Shown in pieces: positions 19,746 to 30,141 of a DNA stretch of 45,593 bases (positions are counted from its first letter, which is position 1; every line of letters starts with the position of its first letter). The position numbers and the translations under genes are program-made. The stretch covers positions 15,916 to 61,508 of the forward strand of contig MGGH01000022.1 in NCBI GenBank assembly GCA_001792305.1, read 5' to 3'. Source of the stretch: Candidatus Woesebacteria bacterium RIFCSPHIGHO2_01_FULL_39_23 (lineage in GTDB: Bacteria > Patescibacteriota > Microgenomatia > UBA8517). The notes under the pieces are model-generated. The model worked only from the letters and a program-made list of their open reading frames with translations. It made no database searches and was not told where the DNA came from.

Positions 19746-20375
19746 TTACGGCTGCTTACCTTTCCAGATCCAAATCATAGCTTCCTTGAAAATAACGATC
19801 CACCAGAACAGCCAAAATACCCACGGAAAAAGCCACCAAACCCAGATCCACCACACCCACCAAATAAGCCAAAACTGCCAGGCCAGGAAAAGCCATGGGA
19901 TGAACCAAAAAACAGGTACCCAGAACCACCAAGGCCAAGGCCAGCCAAATCCCCAGAATTTAAACCGTGCCCATTGCCACCCTACAAAAACCCACACAAA
20001 AATCCACAAGACTCCAGCCAAGAAGCCCGTCACCCACCACCACGACAGCCAGTTACTCACTCTCGCGTCACCCTGATAATCTTTTGCTTTACTCTCCAAG
20101 TTGCTAACTTTATTTGGCAAATCCTGCAACTTCAAGAGCTCTTCTTCCAAAATATTCTGCGTCTCTTTTGTTGGTGGTACTTCTCCCTCTGGTTTTTGGT
20201 TGATAACTGTAGTTGACTGCGTAGGTTGGGGTAGTGGACTATGTATTCCCTGAAGTTCCATCTGACCGAATTCAGTTTTTATTTCCGCAGTTTGTCCCCA
20301 TACTTCACTTCCAAAAAAAGCTACAGTAAATAGCAATATCCCTACTAGACTAGTCATCCAAGCAAATTTTGTCAT
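19746..20375 (-). CDS. Extremely Trp-rich membrane protein
   Basis: Signal-like N-terminus, then about 100 aa containing about 31 Trp; strong purine-rich SD. Confidence 0.8.
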   Translation of the reverse strand: MTKFAWMTSLVGILLFTVAFFGSEVWGQTAEIKTEFGQMELQGIHSPLPQPTQSTTVINQKPEGEVPPTKETQNILEEELLKLQDLPNKVSNLESKAKDYQGDARVSNWLSWWWVTGFLAGVLWIFVWVFVGWQWARFKFWGFGWPWPWWFWVPVFWFIPWLFLAWQFWLIWWVWWIWVWWLFPWVFWLFWWIVIFKEAMIWIWKGKQP

Positions 20376-20478
20376 TTTTTTCGCCCCCTCCCTTGGTTGA
20401 GGGAAGTATAAACTTCTCCGGCAAAAAATGCTAGAGTTTTTCTAAAAGGTCAATCCGCCCTTTTTGGGCTTCCGAATA

Positions 20479-21072
20479 TCATCTTGTTTTTTTAAATATT
20501 CCCCATTCATGATGGTCCTCAATCATTTCCAGTCCAAACTCCGGAAGTTTCGCGTATCCTTTTTTCGCTTCCTCCCACAAAAGATCATCGGCCACCCAGT
20601 AGCCACCTATTTTTACTTTGGGGACCCACAAATTCAGTTCAGCTGTAATTGTTTCGATATTGTGTGCTGAATCCTGATGTAAAATATCAATCACATTGTC
20701 TGCAATCAAAAAGCCCGCATCCTGGCTTCGCATTCTAATTAGGCTACAAAAATCATCGACCTCGTTAACTCGAATAGCGTGAGTGCATTTTCTGTAAACT
20801 TCGATGTAGTTTATTTTCGACCAGTATTCATTATTCTCAGGTGAGTTTGTTCCTTCGAGTGATGCTTCTTTCCTCCAAGCGTCGATGCCCAGCGCAAATC
20901 CCGTTCCCTTTTGTTTGTGAGCAAGCGCCATTGGGATAAAACTTCGGCCTCCAAAAACCCCTAACTCACAAGTGATTTGTGAATTACTCTCAATAACCAA
21001 ATCAAAAAGCCGCTGCGCTTTTTTTGGTGTACACCAACCAGGAAGAGACTCAACTATTTTGCCCAATTTCAT
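20479..21072 (-). CDS. Class I SAM-dependent methyltransferase-like protein
   Basis: ITCELGVFGGRSFIPMALAHKQKGTGFALGIDAW. Confidence 0.75.
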   Translation of the reverse strand: MKLGKIVESLPGWCTPKKAQRLFDLVIESNSQITCELGVFGGRSFIPMALAHKQKGTGFALGIDAWRKEASLEGTNSPENNEYWSKINYIEVYRKCTHAIRVNEVDDFCSLIRMRSQDAGFLIADNVIDILHQDSAHNIETITAELNLWVPKVKIGGYWVADDLLWEEAKKGYAKLPEFGLEMIEDHHEWGIFKKTR

Positions 21073-21339
21073 ATTCCCATTACCTATATTACTTCATCAA
21101 ATTCACCTTTCATCTTTTTCCGATTAAAAAACAGTCCTTCCCTTGACGGACCAAGCCAGAACCTGCTACCTCACGCTAAATCCGTAAATGGATTATAATT
21201 AACTTCCCACAAGCGATTCCCCTAAACCCGCTTCCTTCTGAAGAAACTGTCGCAACATCGATTTTTGAAACGTTACGCGATAGTCAGCAGGTTATACTAA
21301 AAACGTCTATGCTCACAGACTGGGGTGATTTCCAAGTTA

Positions 21340-21831
21340 CTACTCAATAATAACTTGATCTGTTACACCTTTTTCCCCAACTTGGAATTTTCCTTTCAAA
21401 GGTTTAATAACTTCCTTATTAAATATTTTTTGTTTTAGAATTTTCAGCACAGCCCGTGTGTCATCAATAATATCGTACCTATGAAGATAGCCAATTGGGA
21501 TCCATTTCAAGACCCCCTCTGAACAATCTGGTAACTTCTCTTTAGTATAAATTCCGTCGAAGTAAACAATTCTGTACCCTCTGGGCCAATAAGGACCACT
21601 GTCATATATAAAGTCTGCGACCATACGGAAATTCTTTACTTCGTTTTGACTAATTCCTGTTTCTTCAAACAATTCTCGAAGGGCGGCAATGGTAACATCT
21701 TCACCCCTTCCAATATGACCGCCAATTCCAGTCCACCTGTTTGGTGCAAATTTTGCACCGGCAAACCGTTTAAGAAGAACTATTTTTGTTCCACTTGGAT
21801 TAAGGAGTAAAACATTAGTATATTGATCCAT
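21340..21831 (-). CDS. Nudix hydrolase
   Basis: Nudix box GGHIGRGEDVTIAALRELFEETGI. Confidence 0.92.
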   Translation of the reverse strand: MDQYTNVLLLNPSGTKIVLLKRFAGAKFAPNRWTGIGGHIGRGEDVTIAALRELFEETGISQNEVKNFRMVADFIYDSGPYWPRGYRIVYFDGIYTKEKLPDCSEGVLKWIPIGYLHRYDIIDDTRAVLKILKQKIFNKEVIKPLKGKFQVGEKGVTDQVIIE

Positions 21832-22215
21832 CTAGTAATTCTATCAAAAAATGTAGTTTTCTTAAGATTTCAAACACATGGGTTCACTAAGTGGAATGAT
21901 TTTAGAACAGCAAATTGGATGGAAATCGTTGAATTCCCCGATTATATTCTCAAAGAAACACAACAGTTGCTTGCTTCCTAAGCAATGCTTTATTTGCAGT
22001 ATCCTTTCGCAAGTAAGTCAGTGCTCACTTTGCACTTTATATTATTAGGGTCTCTACTATCACGCCTCCAGTTGCCTGTTTCAACTGCTCTTTGGCAACT
22101 GTCCATATCTTTGTATTTAGCTGAGGTAAAACAATTTTCAAGGCTATACATAACGAGGTAATGATAAACTGACTTACAAAAACGACTTTTACACTGGGTG
22201 TGTTATGGCCTTAAT

Positions 22216-22848
22216 TCAATTACATGTACAGATTTTATAAGGGCCTCCCGCTGTTACATTGTCCATCTGTGCGTAAGTAGTGTCACTCGGGCAGCTACAT
22301 GAATCAGGAACAATCACCCCGGATGTTTTAATGCCGTTTTTCACAGAGTTACAGGGGGTTGCCATTTGAGCAGATGTAGCAAAACAGGTGGATTTTGGAA
22401 CCGTTCTTACCGTCGGATTTCCAATAGGATTAGGGCTTATTTTGGGCAATGTGATATATCCCATCTCAGATAGTATAAAGATAATAAATATACCCAGAAC
22501 AATTAGAATTGGAATTAATTGCATTATCTTAGATGGTTCTGATCTTACCTGTGCTGACTGATCACTTTCTTTCTTCTTTGTGTCATCTTCCAATCCACCA
22601 AATACAATGTAAAGAAAACCTCTCCAAATCCATTTTAACAACAAAAAATACAAAATCAGTGCTACTGCAATAAAGATAATATAGTTGGGATATAGGTCAA
22701 AAATGTCTTCCTGTATTAAGCTATTACAAACGACTATTCCTTTTCTTAATATAAATAGAGCTGCAATCAGTAACGGCAGTATTAAGAAAAATACTTTCGC
22801 CAACCTGTAATACCATTTTTGTTCTAAGGTTGATTTTTTTATTGCCAT
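22216..22848 (-). CDS. Multi-TM membrane protein with Cys-containing C-terminal domain
   Basis: Several hydrophobic segments; C-terminal VPDSCSCPSDTTYAQ...YKICTCN. Confidence 0.7.
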   Translation of the reverse strand: MAIKKSTLEQKWYYRLAKVFFLILPLLIAALFILRKGIVVCNSLIQEDIFDLYPNYIIFIAVALILYFLLLKWIWRGFLYIVFGGLEDDTKKKESDQSAQVRSEPSKIMQLIPILIVLGIFIIFILSEMGYITLPKISPNPIGNPTVRTVPKSTCFATSAQMATPCNSVKNGIKTSGVIVPDSCSCPSDTTYAQMDNVTAGGPYKICTCN

Positions 22849-23058
22849 AGCTATTGGTTACAGACAATTATTTTTTATATTATACACCAATAGAAAGGGA
22901 AGGTTTTGTCCTTCCCGTTCTATTCTGCTCGCTAAGTGGGATGATTTTAGAACAATTCTACAAACTAATTTCTGATAATTTACACAATAACACAATGCCC
23001 GCATTTCTTGGACTCTTTCTTTGCAGTATAATCACAAGAGGATGGAGGTGATTCATAT

Positions 23059-23301
23059 ATGAAAACAATGACATGTAAACAATTATACGGACCATGTGAT
23101 GCGCTTATCCATGGTGCAACTGCTGAAGAAATGATGGAGAACAGTAAAAAACACGCGATGGAAATGGTTGCTAAGGGAGATAAAGTACATATTGACGCTA
23201 TGGAAGTTATGAAAAATCAACATATGAACATGAACCCTGAAGCAGTAAAACAATGGATGGAAAAGTTTCATGCAGACTTTGCTACACAGCCGAAAGATTA
23301 G
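23059..23301 (+). CDS. DUF1059-like small protein
   Basis: MKTMTCKQLYGPCDALIHGATAEEMMENSKKHAME; SD GGAGGTGA and TATAAT upstream. Confidence 0.85.
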   Translation: MKTMTCKQLYGPCDALIHGATAEEMMENSKKHAMEMVAKGDKVHIDAMEVMKNQHMNMNPEAVKQWMEKFHADFATQPKD

Positions 23302-23331
23302 TAATTTCTTACAGATTTTAAGGCTAACTTG

Positions 23332-23403
23332 CTCCCCCGGTAGGACTCGAACCTACAACCTCGTCCTTAACAGGGACTCGCTCTACCATTGAGCTACAGG
23401 GGA
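23332..23403 (-). tRNA. tRNA-Asn(GTT)
   Basis: Cloverleaf: TCCCCTG/CGGGGGA acceptor, loop CTGTTAA, T-arm GTAGG-TTCGAGT-CCTAC. Confidence 0.95.
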
Positions 23404-23456
23404 TTGTAAAAGTGCAAGCTAGATTTTATCACTGAGCACAGCTTAAATCCAGCCCT

Positions 23457-24290
23457 TTATTTCTTTAAATTAAGAAGATAATGGTTTGTTTCGTGGAGCT
23501 TAAAACCAATCTTTTTATAAAGACTGTTTGCGGCAACTCTTCTGGGATTAGTAGTCAACTCAACTACCTCTACACCCTGGGATTTAGCCCATCTGATCAG
23601 ATCCAAAAGAATATTCTCGCCATATCCCTTACCCCTATATTTCTCGTCTACAATCATATCTTCGACAACTGCCTGTTTGCGAAGAAGGGTCTGCCGGGGA
23701 AATATCCAGCCCAAACCCACTAACTTACCTTCCTTTTCAATTTTGCTCACATATCCATTCAGCACTGCTTTATAAATATTTTGCTCATCAACAACAGCGT
23801 TGGGATCAAGTTGAAAAATTAACTTTTTTATCTTAACAAAATCCCAAACAAATTTTTGCTTTAAGAATTTTAAAACCTTTTGATTTGAATCAAACGCCAC
23901 TGTTCTTAAAGTTTTTAACCTTCTCCAAACAATATCCGAGTTTTCGTCATCGTTAAGTTTGGGTTCGCCGTCCAATTCGACTAAATAAGACAGGTTGGTT
24001 ACCGGGAACTTGTAAACCTTATAAAACGATGTCCCGGTAAAAGAACCCATTAAGGTATATTCTTTACACCCTACTCCCAACTCTTCTTTTACCTCTCTCA
24101 AAAGCGCTTTTTCAGGAGTTTCACCTTTCTGCAAAAATCCGCCAAAAACATCCCACTTGCCATAAAACGGTTCTTCTTTGAGTTTCCTTTTTCCTAAAAG
24201 AATTTTTTCGTCTTTAATTATAATTGCGTTTACTGTCACTTTGGGATTTTCGAACGAACAAAGAAGACAGTCACATTTTTTTAGACGCAT
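23457..24290 (-). CDS. Nudix hydrolase-GNAT acetyltransferase fusion
   Basis: GGFLQKGETPEKALLREVKEELGV Nudix box, then VVEDMIVDEKYRGKGYGENILLDLIRWAKSQGVEVVELTTNPRRVAANSLYKKIGF GNAT core. Confidence 0.9.
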   Translation of the reverse strand: MRLKKCDCLLCSFENPKVTVNAIIIKDEKILLGKRKLKEEPFYGKWDVFGGFLQKGETPEKALLREVKEELGVGCKEYTLMGSFTGTSFYKVYKFPVTNLSYLVELDGEPKLNDDENSDIVWRRLKTLRTVAFDSNQKVLKFLKQKFVWDFVKIKKLIFQLDPNAVVDEQNIYKAVLNGYVSKIEKEGKLVGLGWIFPRQTLLRKQAVVEDMIVDEKYRGKGYGENILLDLIRWAKSQGVEVVELTTNPRRVAANSLYKKIGFKLHETNHYLLNLKK

Positions 24291-24334
24291 GAAGGAAATT
24301 GTATTAACTTAACCAAAAATTAACAACCGCTAAA

Positions 24335-25414
24335 TTATTCCAGATAATCCTGAAGTTTCTTGCGACGACTTGGGTGCTTGAGCTTTCGAAGCGCTTTTGC
24401 TTCTATCTGACGAATTCTTTCCCTTGTGACACCGAACACTCTTCCAACCTCTTCCAAAGTCATTTGTTTGCTGCCATCCAAACCAAAGCGAAGCTTTAAC
24501 ACTTTTGCCTCACGTTCTGTCAAGGTAGACAAAACTTCGTCCAAATGGTCTTTCAAAAGCTGTTTTGATGCCTGGTCTACTGGCGAAAGATGGGCTTCGT
24601 CCGGAATAAAGTCCCCCAAAACACTTTCCCCATCATCGCCCACTGGCGTCTCTAAACTTGTCACCTCCTGAGAAATCTTGAAAATTTCTCGGACTCTGTC
24701 CTCAGTCAATCCCATTTCCTCAGCAATCTCCTCAGGGGTTGGCTCCCGGCCTAATTCCTGCATAAGCTTGCGACTGGTGCGATAGAGTTTATTTATCGTC
24801 TCGACCATGTGCACAGGAATTCTTATTGTTCTTGCCTGGTCTGCTATCGCGCGGGTGATTGCTTGTCTTATCCACCAAGTAGCGTAAGTCGAAAATTTAT
24901 ACCCTCTGCGCCAGTCATATTTCTCAACAGCGCGAATTAGCCCCTGGTTACCTTCTTGAATAAGATCGAGGAGTGAAAGCCCGCGTCCGATGTATTTTTT
25001 GGCAATTGAGACAACAAGCCTGAGATTGCTCTCGGTCAGCTTGTCTTTGGCTCGTTTTTCGCCTTTTTCGTATCTTTTAGCAAGCTCTACCTCTTCTTCT
25101 GCATAAAGAAGGGGGACTTTCCCAATCTCGCGAAGGTATTGTCTAACAGGGTCTGTGGACTCCCCACCTTCGAGTTTTGAAAGAATCTCAATTTCTCTCT
25201 CAAGCTTTTCCTGTGACTCTCTACTAGTCTCAAGTTCCTCGGCACTAACCGATTCAAACACGTCAACACCCTCTGATAACAACTTATCGTAAAAGGTATC
25301 GAGTTCATCAATCCTTTCTTCAGCATCAGGAAAGGCCTCAAGAATATCCTCTTGTGTTAAAAATCCCTGCTCCCGGCCTTTTTTAAGAAGCTCTTGTGTG
25401 ACTTTTTTTACCAT
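24335..25414 (-). CDS. rpoD: RNA polymerase primary sigma factor
   Basis: [69 protein letters not shown]. Confidence 0.97.
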   Translation of the reverse strand: MVKKVTQELLKKGREQGFLTQEDILEAFPDAEERIDELDTFYDKLLSEGVDVFESVSAEELETSRESQEKLEREIEILSKLEGGESTDPVRQYLREIGKVPLLYAEEEVELAKRYEKGEKRAKDKLTESNLRLVVSIAKKYIGRGLSLLDLIQEGNQGLIRAVEKYDWRRGYKFSTYATWWIRQAITRAIADQARTIRIPVHMVETINKLYRTSRKLMQELGREPTPEEIAEEMGLTEDRVREIFKISQEVTSLETPVGDDGESVLGDFIPDEAHLSPVDQASKQLLKDHLDEVLSTLTEREAKVLKLRFGLDGSKQMTLEEVGRVFGVTRERIRQIEAKALRKLKHPSRRKKLQDYLE

Positions 25415-25441
25415 GGATACAAAAGAAATTATATCGCAAGT

Positions 25442-27214
25442 TTACTCTTCTTCAAGAGAAGCTCTCTTTCGAGCCAGATTATTAAACTTTTCCTTAACTT
25501 TTCTAAGCTTAATCTTTTCACCTTTCTTTTCGTAAAGAGCAATCTGTTTAATAAGTTCCACTTCCTGCCTTTTGATTCTTAACAGTTTGAGTTCTTTTTT
25601 TGTTCCATTAAATTCTCTTAGCAACTTATCTTCACCCGCTGACTCTTCCTCAGTAAACACTGCAAGTGAAAACCCGTCAAGTAACTCCTTAGGTAAAGAC
25701 TTGGCAAAACCCGAGAGTGTAAATTTTTTATTGGTATTTAGATACTTTTTCAAGTAGAAAAGTATCTTGGTCCACAAAGGTGTTTGGAAAAGATTCGAAA
25801 CAGAACTTACAAGAAGAGAGTTTGGATCTATTCTTGTACCTAGCGAGAAAACCTCTCTTTCCAGCAGCTCTTCGCGGCTTTTTGCTGGAATTCCAATGTG
25901 TGTATCCTCAATTAACTCGCTTTTTACGCCTTTGGCTCTTTCTTTTTTTTCAACTTCTTTAATTACCACTTCCATAGAGACATCAAGTTTTTGAGCAACC
26001 ACTTTTATGTAGTGGGCTCGAACTATCTCATCGGCGATACTACCCAAAATTGGCACTATTTCTTTGCTAATCAGCGATTTCTCTCTCCCTCCAATTTTGC
26101 GGTATTTTGAAAAAACCGAATCTATCAAAAAGTCCCAAATAGATATTGCTTCGTTAATGGCATTTTTGTAAAAATCAGCATCGCTTCTGGCTGCCTCATC
26201 TGGATCCTTGTATTTTCCAAGACGCGCAACTTTGATATTTAATCCAAGGTTTTGGGCAGTTTCTATCCCCCGCCTTGCGGCCAAGTTTCCAGCGATATCA
26301 GAATCAAGTGCTAAAACCGCTTCGCTCGTTATTCTTGTAAGCAGTCTTACCTGGTCCTCGGTAAAAGCTGACCCTTTGATTGCAACAACATTTTTAACAC
26401 CCACTTGCCATGAAGAAATTGCATCAAGCTCCCCCTCGACAATGACCACCAAGCCTTGTTCTTTAATCTTCTTTCTGGTTAAGTGGAACCCATAGAGAAG
26501 CTTGGATTTGTGGTAAACTTCCGTTTCGGGAGAGTTAATATATTTGGCCAACCTTTCGCTGTCTTTGCCCGGCAATATCCTCCCAGCCAAGCCGACAACA
26601 GCGCCCCTTGCGTCCGTCAGAGGGAAAATCACCCTTCCTCTAAACCGATCAATATAACTACCCCGAACCGCAACGACCAATCCAGCCTTCTCCAAATCAA
26701 AGGGTTTGAGGGATTTTTTCTTTGTCAAAAAACCATATAAGGCTTGAGGCACATCCGGGGCAAATCCCAAACCAAACTCCTTGATGGTCGCAAGCTTCAA
26801 ACCACGAGTTGTTAATAGATAATCTAAGGCGTTTTTGCCGAAGTTGTGATTTAAAAGTATAAATTTATAAAATTCACTTGCGAGTCTGTTGGTTTCTACC
26901 AGCTTTTCCTTATAACTTACATTGCTGTCTTCAACCCTTTCAAGCTTTACACCAACCCTGTCGGCTAACATTTTTAGGGCCTCGTAAAATTCCAGACCTT
27001 CTTGTTTTTGAATAAAAGAAATCGCATCCCCACCAAGACCACAGCCAAAACACTTCCAAATAGACAATTCCGGTGAGACCATGAAAGAAGGGGTTCTTTC
27101 CTGATGGAAAGGGCAATTTGCCTTAAAATTCCTTCCCGCACGAGCCAAGGTTACATATTCACCAATCAATGAAACTATATCGATCTTGGATTTTATCTCC
27201 TCAACCTGATCCAT
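25442..27214 (-). CDS. dnaG: DNA primase
   Basis: CPFHQERTPSFMVSPELSIWKCFGCGLGGDAISFI zinc finger; VVIVEGELDAISSWQVGVKNVVAIKGSAF Toprim. Confidence 0.97.
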   Translation of the reverse strand: MDQVEEIKSKIDIVSLIGEYVTLARAGRNFKANCPFHQERTPSFMVSPELSIWKCFGCGLGGDAISFIQKQEGLEFYEALKMLADRVGVKLERVEDSNVSYKEKLVETNRLASEFYKFILLNHNFGKNALDYLLTTRGLKLATIKEFGLGFAPDVPQALYGFLTKKKSLKPFDLEKAGLVVAVRGSYIDRFRGRVIFPLTDARGAVVGLAGRILPGKDSERLAKYINSPETEVYHKSKLLYGFHLTRKKIKEQGLVVIVEGELDAISSWQVGVKNVVAIKGSAFTEDQVRLLTRITSEAVLALDSDIAGNLAARRGIETAQNLGLNIKVARLGKYKDPDEAARSDADFYKNAINEAISIWDFLIDSVFSKYRKIGGREKSLISKEIVPILGSIADEIVRAHYIKVVAQKLDVSMEVVIKEVEKKERAKGVKSELIEDTHIGIPAKSREELLEREVFSLGTRIDPNSLLVSSVSNLFQTPLWTKILFYLKKYLNTNKKFTLSGFAKSLPKELLDGFSLAVFTEEESAGEDKLLREFNGTKKELKLLRIKRQEVELIKQIALYEKKGEKIKLRKVKEKFNNLARKRASLEEE

Positions 27215-27222
27215 TAAGGCAA

Positions 27223-28695
27223 TTATATCCTAAGGGAGCAATCAGAAGCTTTAAAAACCACTGCAACATTGTCTTTATAAACTTCCTTAAAGCCCTTATC
27301 TGTCAGCTCTTCTTTAAGTTTAAACGGTTCTTCCTTCTTAAATAAAATGCTATCGATTTTTCGAGCTAAAACAGAATACAAAGACTCTTTCTTGTCAACA
27401 GGAACCAGAACCGTACCTATACCATATTTATCAAACACCCTCTCAAAACCCATATCTCCAGATAGGACACCAGAATACTCCTTCATTGCCCAGTTAGCTT
27501 CCTTGGGCACACTTACATTCCATCGCCAGCTCGGCATCCGCCCGTCAATAAAAACTTTTGCTTCAGGCATCTTCCAGATAAGATATCCTCCCCAACCGTA
27601 ATCATTAAATACTCGACCACATACTCCATTTTGCTTTAGATAATAAATTGCCTCTCGGGGGTAAAAAGTGTCCTCGTTAAAGGACTCGGCCCCTCGAAGG
27701 GCGAAAAAGGCTTGAAGTAAAAATATTGCCAAACCACCGGCTATAGAAAATTTCAAAACTTTTCGTAAGCGAACTTGACCAAGTTTAATGTTACGTAAAT
27801 CTTCAATAAAATAATTCATCGCTTCAATCGTAATTGGCATCGCAATTACTACCCACAACGGCACATGACGCACACTTGAGAGGGCTTGAAACAGAAAAAC
27901 CAAATACAAAACCTTTTTCTCTAAAACGATTTTTCTTCTGTATATCCACAAAAAGACTCCCGACAAGGCAATCATTGCCATAAATGGGAGGTTAAACGAG
28001 AAAACAGCTGGCATCCACTCATTTATACTCCAGCGAAGGTTCGTGTCTGTAAATTGCATCCAGGCTTCTCTCCAAATACCAAAACCGTAAGGATTAATTA
28101 AAGTTGCTAAAGTACTGACAGTAACAATTAAAATATCCGCCATTAAGATTGATTCCAACCGTATACTTCTGGTTAAGACAAACACCCAAAGCACTGCCAC
28201 CCCGACAGCGTAGCTTCCGTGCATGTTAGCCCAAAAAATAATAAAAAAAGGAACCAGAAACCTGAATTTTTTCCAGAGGTTCTGCTTTCTAATTAAAAGA
28301 AATAAAAGGGATAAATAAAGCCAAGACTGAACTTGCGGTCTGACTCCAAAAAAAGGAAGGACTGAGGCTGTCGACAATAAAAATAGCAAAATATTGCCTT
28401 TCCCGGAAAGGGAAATTGCTGTAAAAGCGACTAAAGTAAAAATTATTGACAACCCCACCATGCCCATTTTGTTATAGAAAAAGTAGATCAGAGTGTTTGT
28501 CAGCCATTCATGATCTACAAAATGAAAAGATGACATGGTGTAGGAAAAAGGGTCCGTTTTTGGCACACCTATAGAAGTAACTATTTCGCCCATTCGGTAA
28601 TGCCACCCAAAATCCGGGTCTAAAAATACAAAGGCTTTGTACACAAAAACCAAAAAAACAAAAAATAAAATTATTAGTTTGATAATCCTATACAT
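27223..28695 (-). CDS. Multi-TM membrane protein (possible glycosyltransferase-like)
   Basis: Polytopic ORF; start MYRIIKL at 28695 preferred over track start, giving an 8-nt overlap with the upstream gene. Confidence 0.8.
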   Translation of the reverse strand: MYRIIKLIILFFVFLVFVYKAFVFLDPDFGWHYRMGEIVTSIGVPKTDPFSYTMSSFHFVDHEWLTNTLIYFFYNKMGMVGLSIIFTLVAFTAISLSGKGNILLFLLSTASVLPFFGVRPQVQSWLYLSLLFLLIRKQNLWKKFRFLVPFFIIFWANMHGSYAVGVAVLWVFVLTRSIRLESILMADILIVTVSTLATLINPYGFGIWREAWMQFTDTNLRWSINEWMPAVFSFNLPFMAMIALSGVFLWIYRRKIVLEKKVLYLVFLFQALSSVRHVPLWVVIAMPITIEAMNYFIEDLRNIKLGQVRLRKVLKFSIAGGLAIFLLQAFFALRGAESFNEDTFYPREAIYYLKQNGVCGRVFNDYGWGGYLIWKMPEAKVFIDGRMPSWRWNVSVPKEANWAMKEYSGVLSGDMGFERVFDKYGIGTVLVPVDKKESLYSVLARKIDSILFKKEEPFKLKEELTDKGFKEVYKDNVAVVFKASDCSLRI

Positions 28696-30100
28696 AATAT
28701 CTACCGATATACGACTCGATTGTTCCCAAAATAACCAACGCTTGAATGACAACAACAAGCCACTTGGCTTTATTAGTCTCAAGCCAAAGGAATTTTCTTT
28801 TGGCTGCCGACTGCAACGCCAAAAACAAAGGTAACAATAAGGGCAAAAAGTACCTACCTTGGACTCCCAAAACAATCGGCACCTCAATATTTTTGGGTGT
28901 GTCGAAAATGTACATACTTGCAAAAATAAGGACGAAGGAAACCAAAACTGTATAAAAAAGTGAAGGTGATAAAAACTTACTTAATTTAATCTTCCCCACA
29001 TCCTGACCCACTAAAATAACTGCATTGAAAAGTATTAAAGCGTACACGCTCAATCTAAGAGAATATCCACCCCAACCGGTAATCCCGAGCATCGTCAATA
29101 AATATCCGTCAAAAAAAATAATAATTGAGTAAAGCATTGAAGAGAAAAAATGTGTTGGTTCTGACAAAATCCTTTGAACTTGAAAACTCGTGTCGTAAAC
29201 ATAACCGGAAGTATTTCTAACGGTAGACTCTGTTTCTAAAAAATACTGTTCCTTAAGACTTGCATCCATCTCGATTCTCTCAAGCTGGTAAGATAAAGTA
29301 AAAATATGCGTTAAGTAAAAAATAACACCCAGTACCAAAGCCAAAAAAGAGATAAGAATAAAAAATTTCTGCTTTATACCCATTTTAAAGTAAACCAAAA
29401 ACAGAGAAGCCAAAACTATTGGCAAATAAACAGGTTTTATGAAGGCTAGTGGACTAGCGATAATAAAAAATGTAATTATTTCCTTCCAACTAATTCCCTC
29501 TTTTCTTCTACAATTTAGCCTAATAGAGTAAGCAGACATAAGAAAACTTGACGACAAAATTAAGCCATCATAACCGACAGAGCTATAAAAAAGTGTGGCT
29601 GTTGGAATCAGCCCTAAGAAAAAAACTGTCTTTTTTGCAAGAGGTATCGTCTTGATAGCCAAACATACTATAAGTACCGATACTAAAAGATTTGATATCC
29701 TGCCTAAATAAAAACCTAAAAGTTGGTTGTTTACCGTGTCCCCCAGTTTTATCCCTACAGCAGCAATGGCATGACCCAGGGGAAAAGTATTACAAAGACC
29801 GTTTACACTCACAAGCCCTGATGTTTCGGGCTCTCTATAGTTTAAAATTCTACTGAAATCAAATTTTTGGTCTTTATGAAAAGCAATCCTCCCTAATTCG
29901 GAGTAACCTATTAAACTAATTTTCTTCTCACTTATTTTCAACTTTCCGTCCACACAACCCCACACTCCTTCGGCAATTGCCCCCGCCCTAATATAATGCC
30001 TTTGCTCATCCATTACTTCAAAAGGCGGAATAATAAAAACCGTTATCAAGCCCCAAGCCAAAGCGACAAATAAAAAGACTTTGTGTATTTCCAATTTCAT
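28688..30100 (-). CDS. DUF2142-like polytopic membrane protein
   Basis: FIIPPFEVMDEQRHYIRAGAIAEG...PLGHAIAAVGIKLGD...PTATLFYSSVGYDGLILSSSFL. Confidence 0.8.
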   Translation of the reverse strand: MKLEIHKVFLFVALAWGLITVFIIPPFEVMDEQRHYIRAGAIAEGVWGCVDGKLKISEKKISLIGYSELGRIAFHKDQKFDFSRILNYREPETSGLVSVNGLCNTFPLGHAIAAVGIKLGDTVNNQLLGFYLGRISNLLVSVLIVCLAIKTIPLAKKTVFFLGLIPTATLFYSSVGYDGLILSSSFLMSAYSIRLNCRRKEGISWKEIITFFIIASPLAFIKPVYLPIVLASLFLVYFKMGIKQKFFILISFLALVLGVIFYLTHIFTLSYQLERIEMDASLKEQYFLETESTVRNTSGYVYDTSFQVQRILSEPTHFFSSMLYSIIIFFDGYLLTMLGITGWGGYSLRLSVYALILFNAVILVGQDVGKIKLSKFLSPSLFYTVLVSFVLIFASMYIFDTPKNIEVPIVLGVQGRYFLPLLLPLFLALQSAAKRKFLWLETNKAKWLVVVIQALVILGTIESYIGRYYV

Positions 30101-30141
30101 CTCTTGATAATATCAAATTCGAGGTAATATATACTTGGCCT

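Noticed and set aside
19786-20076. Plus-strand His/Gln/Asn/Pro-rich ORF
   Set aside because: It is antisense to the Trp-rich gene; the composition is a by-product of TGG codons read as CCA.
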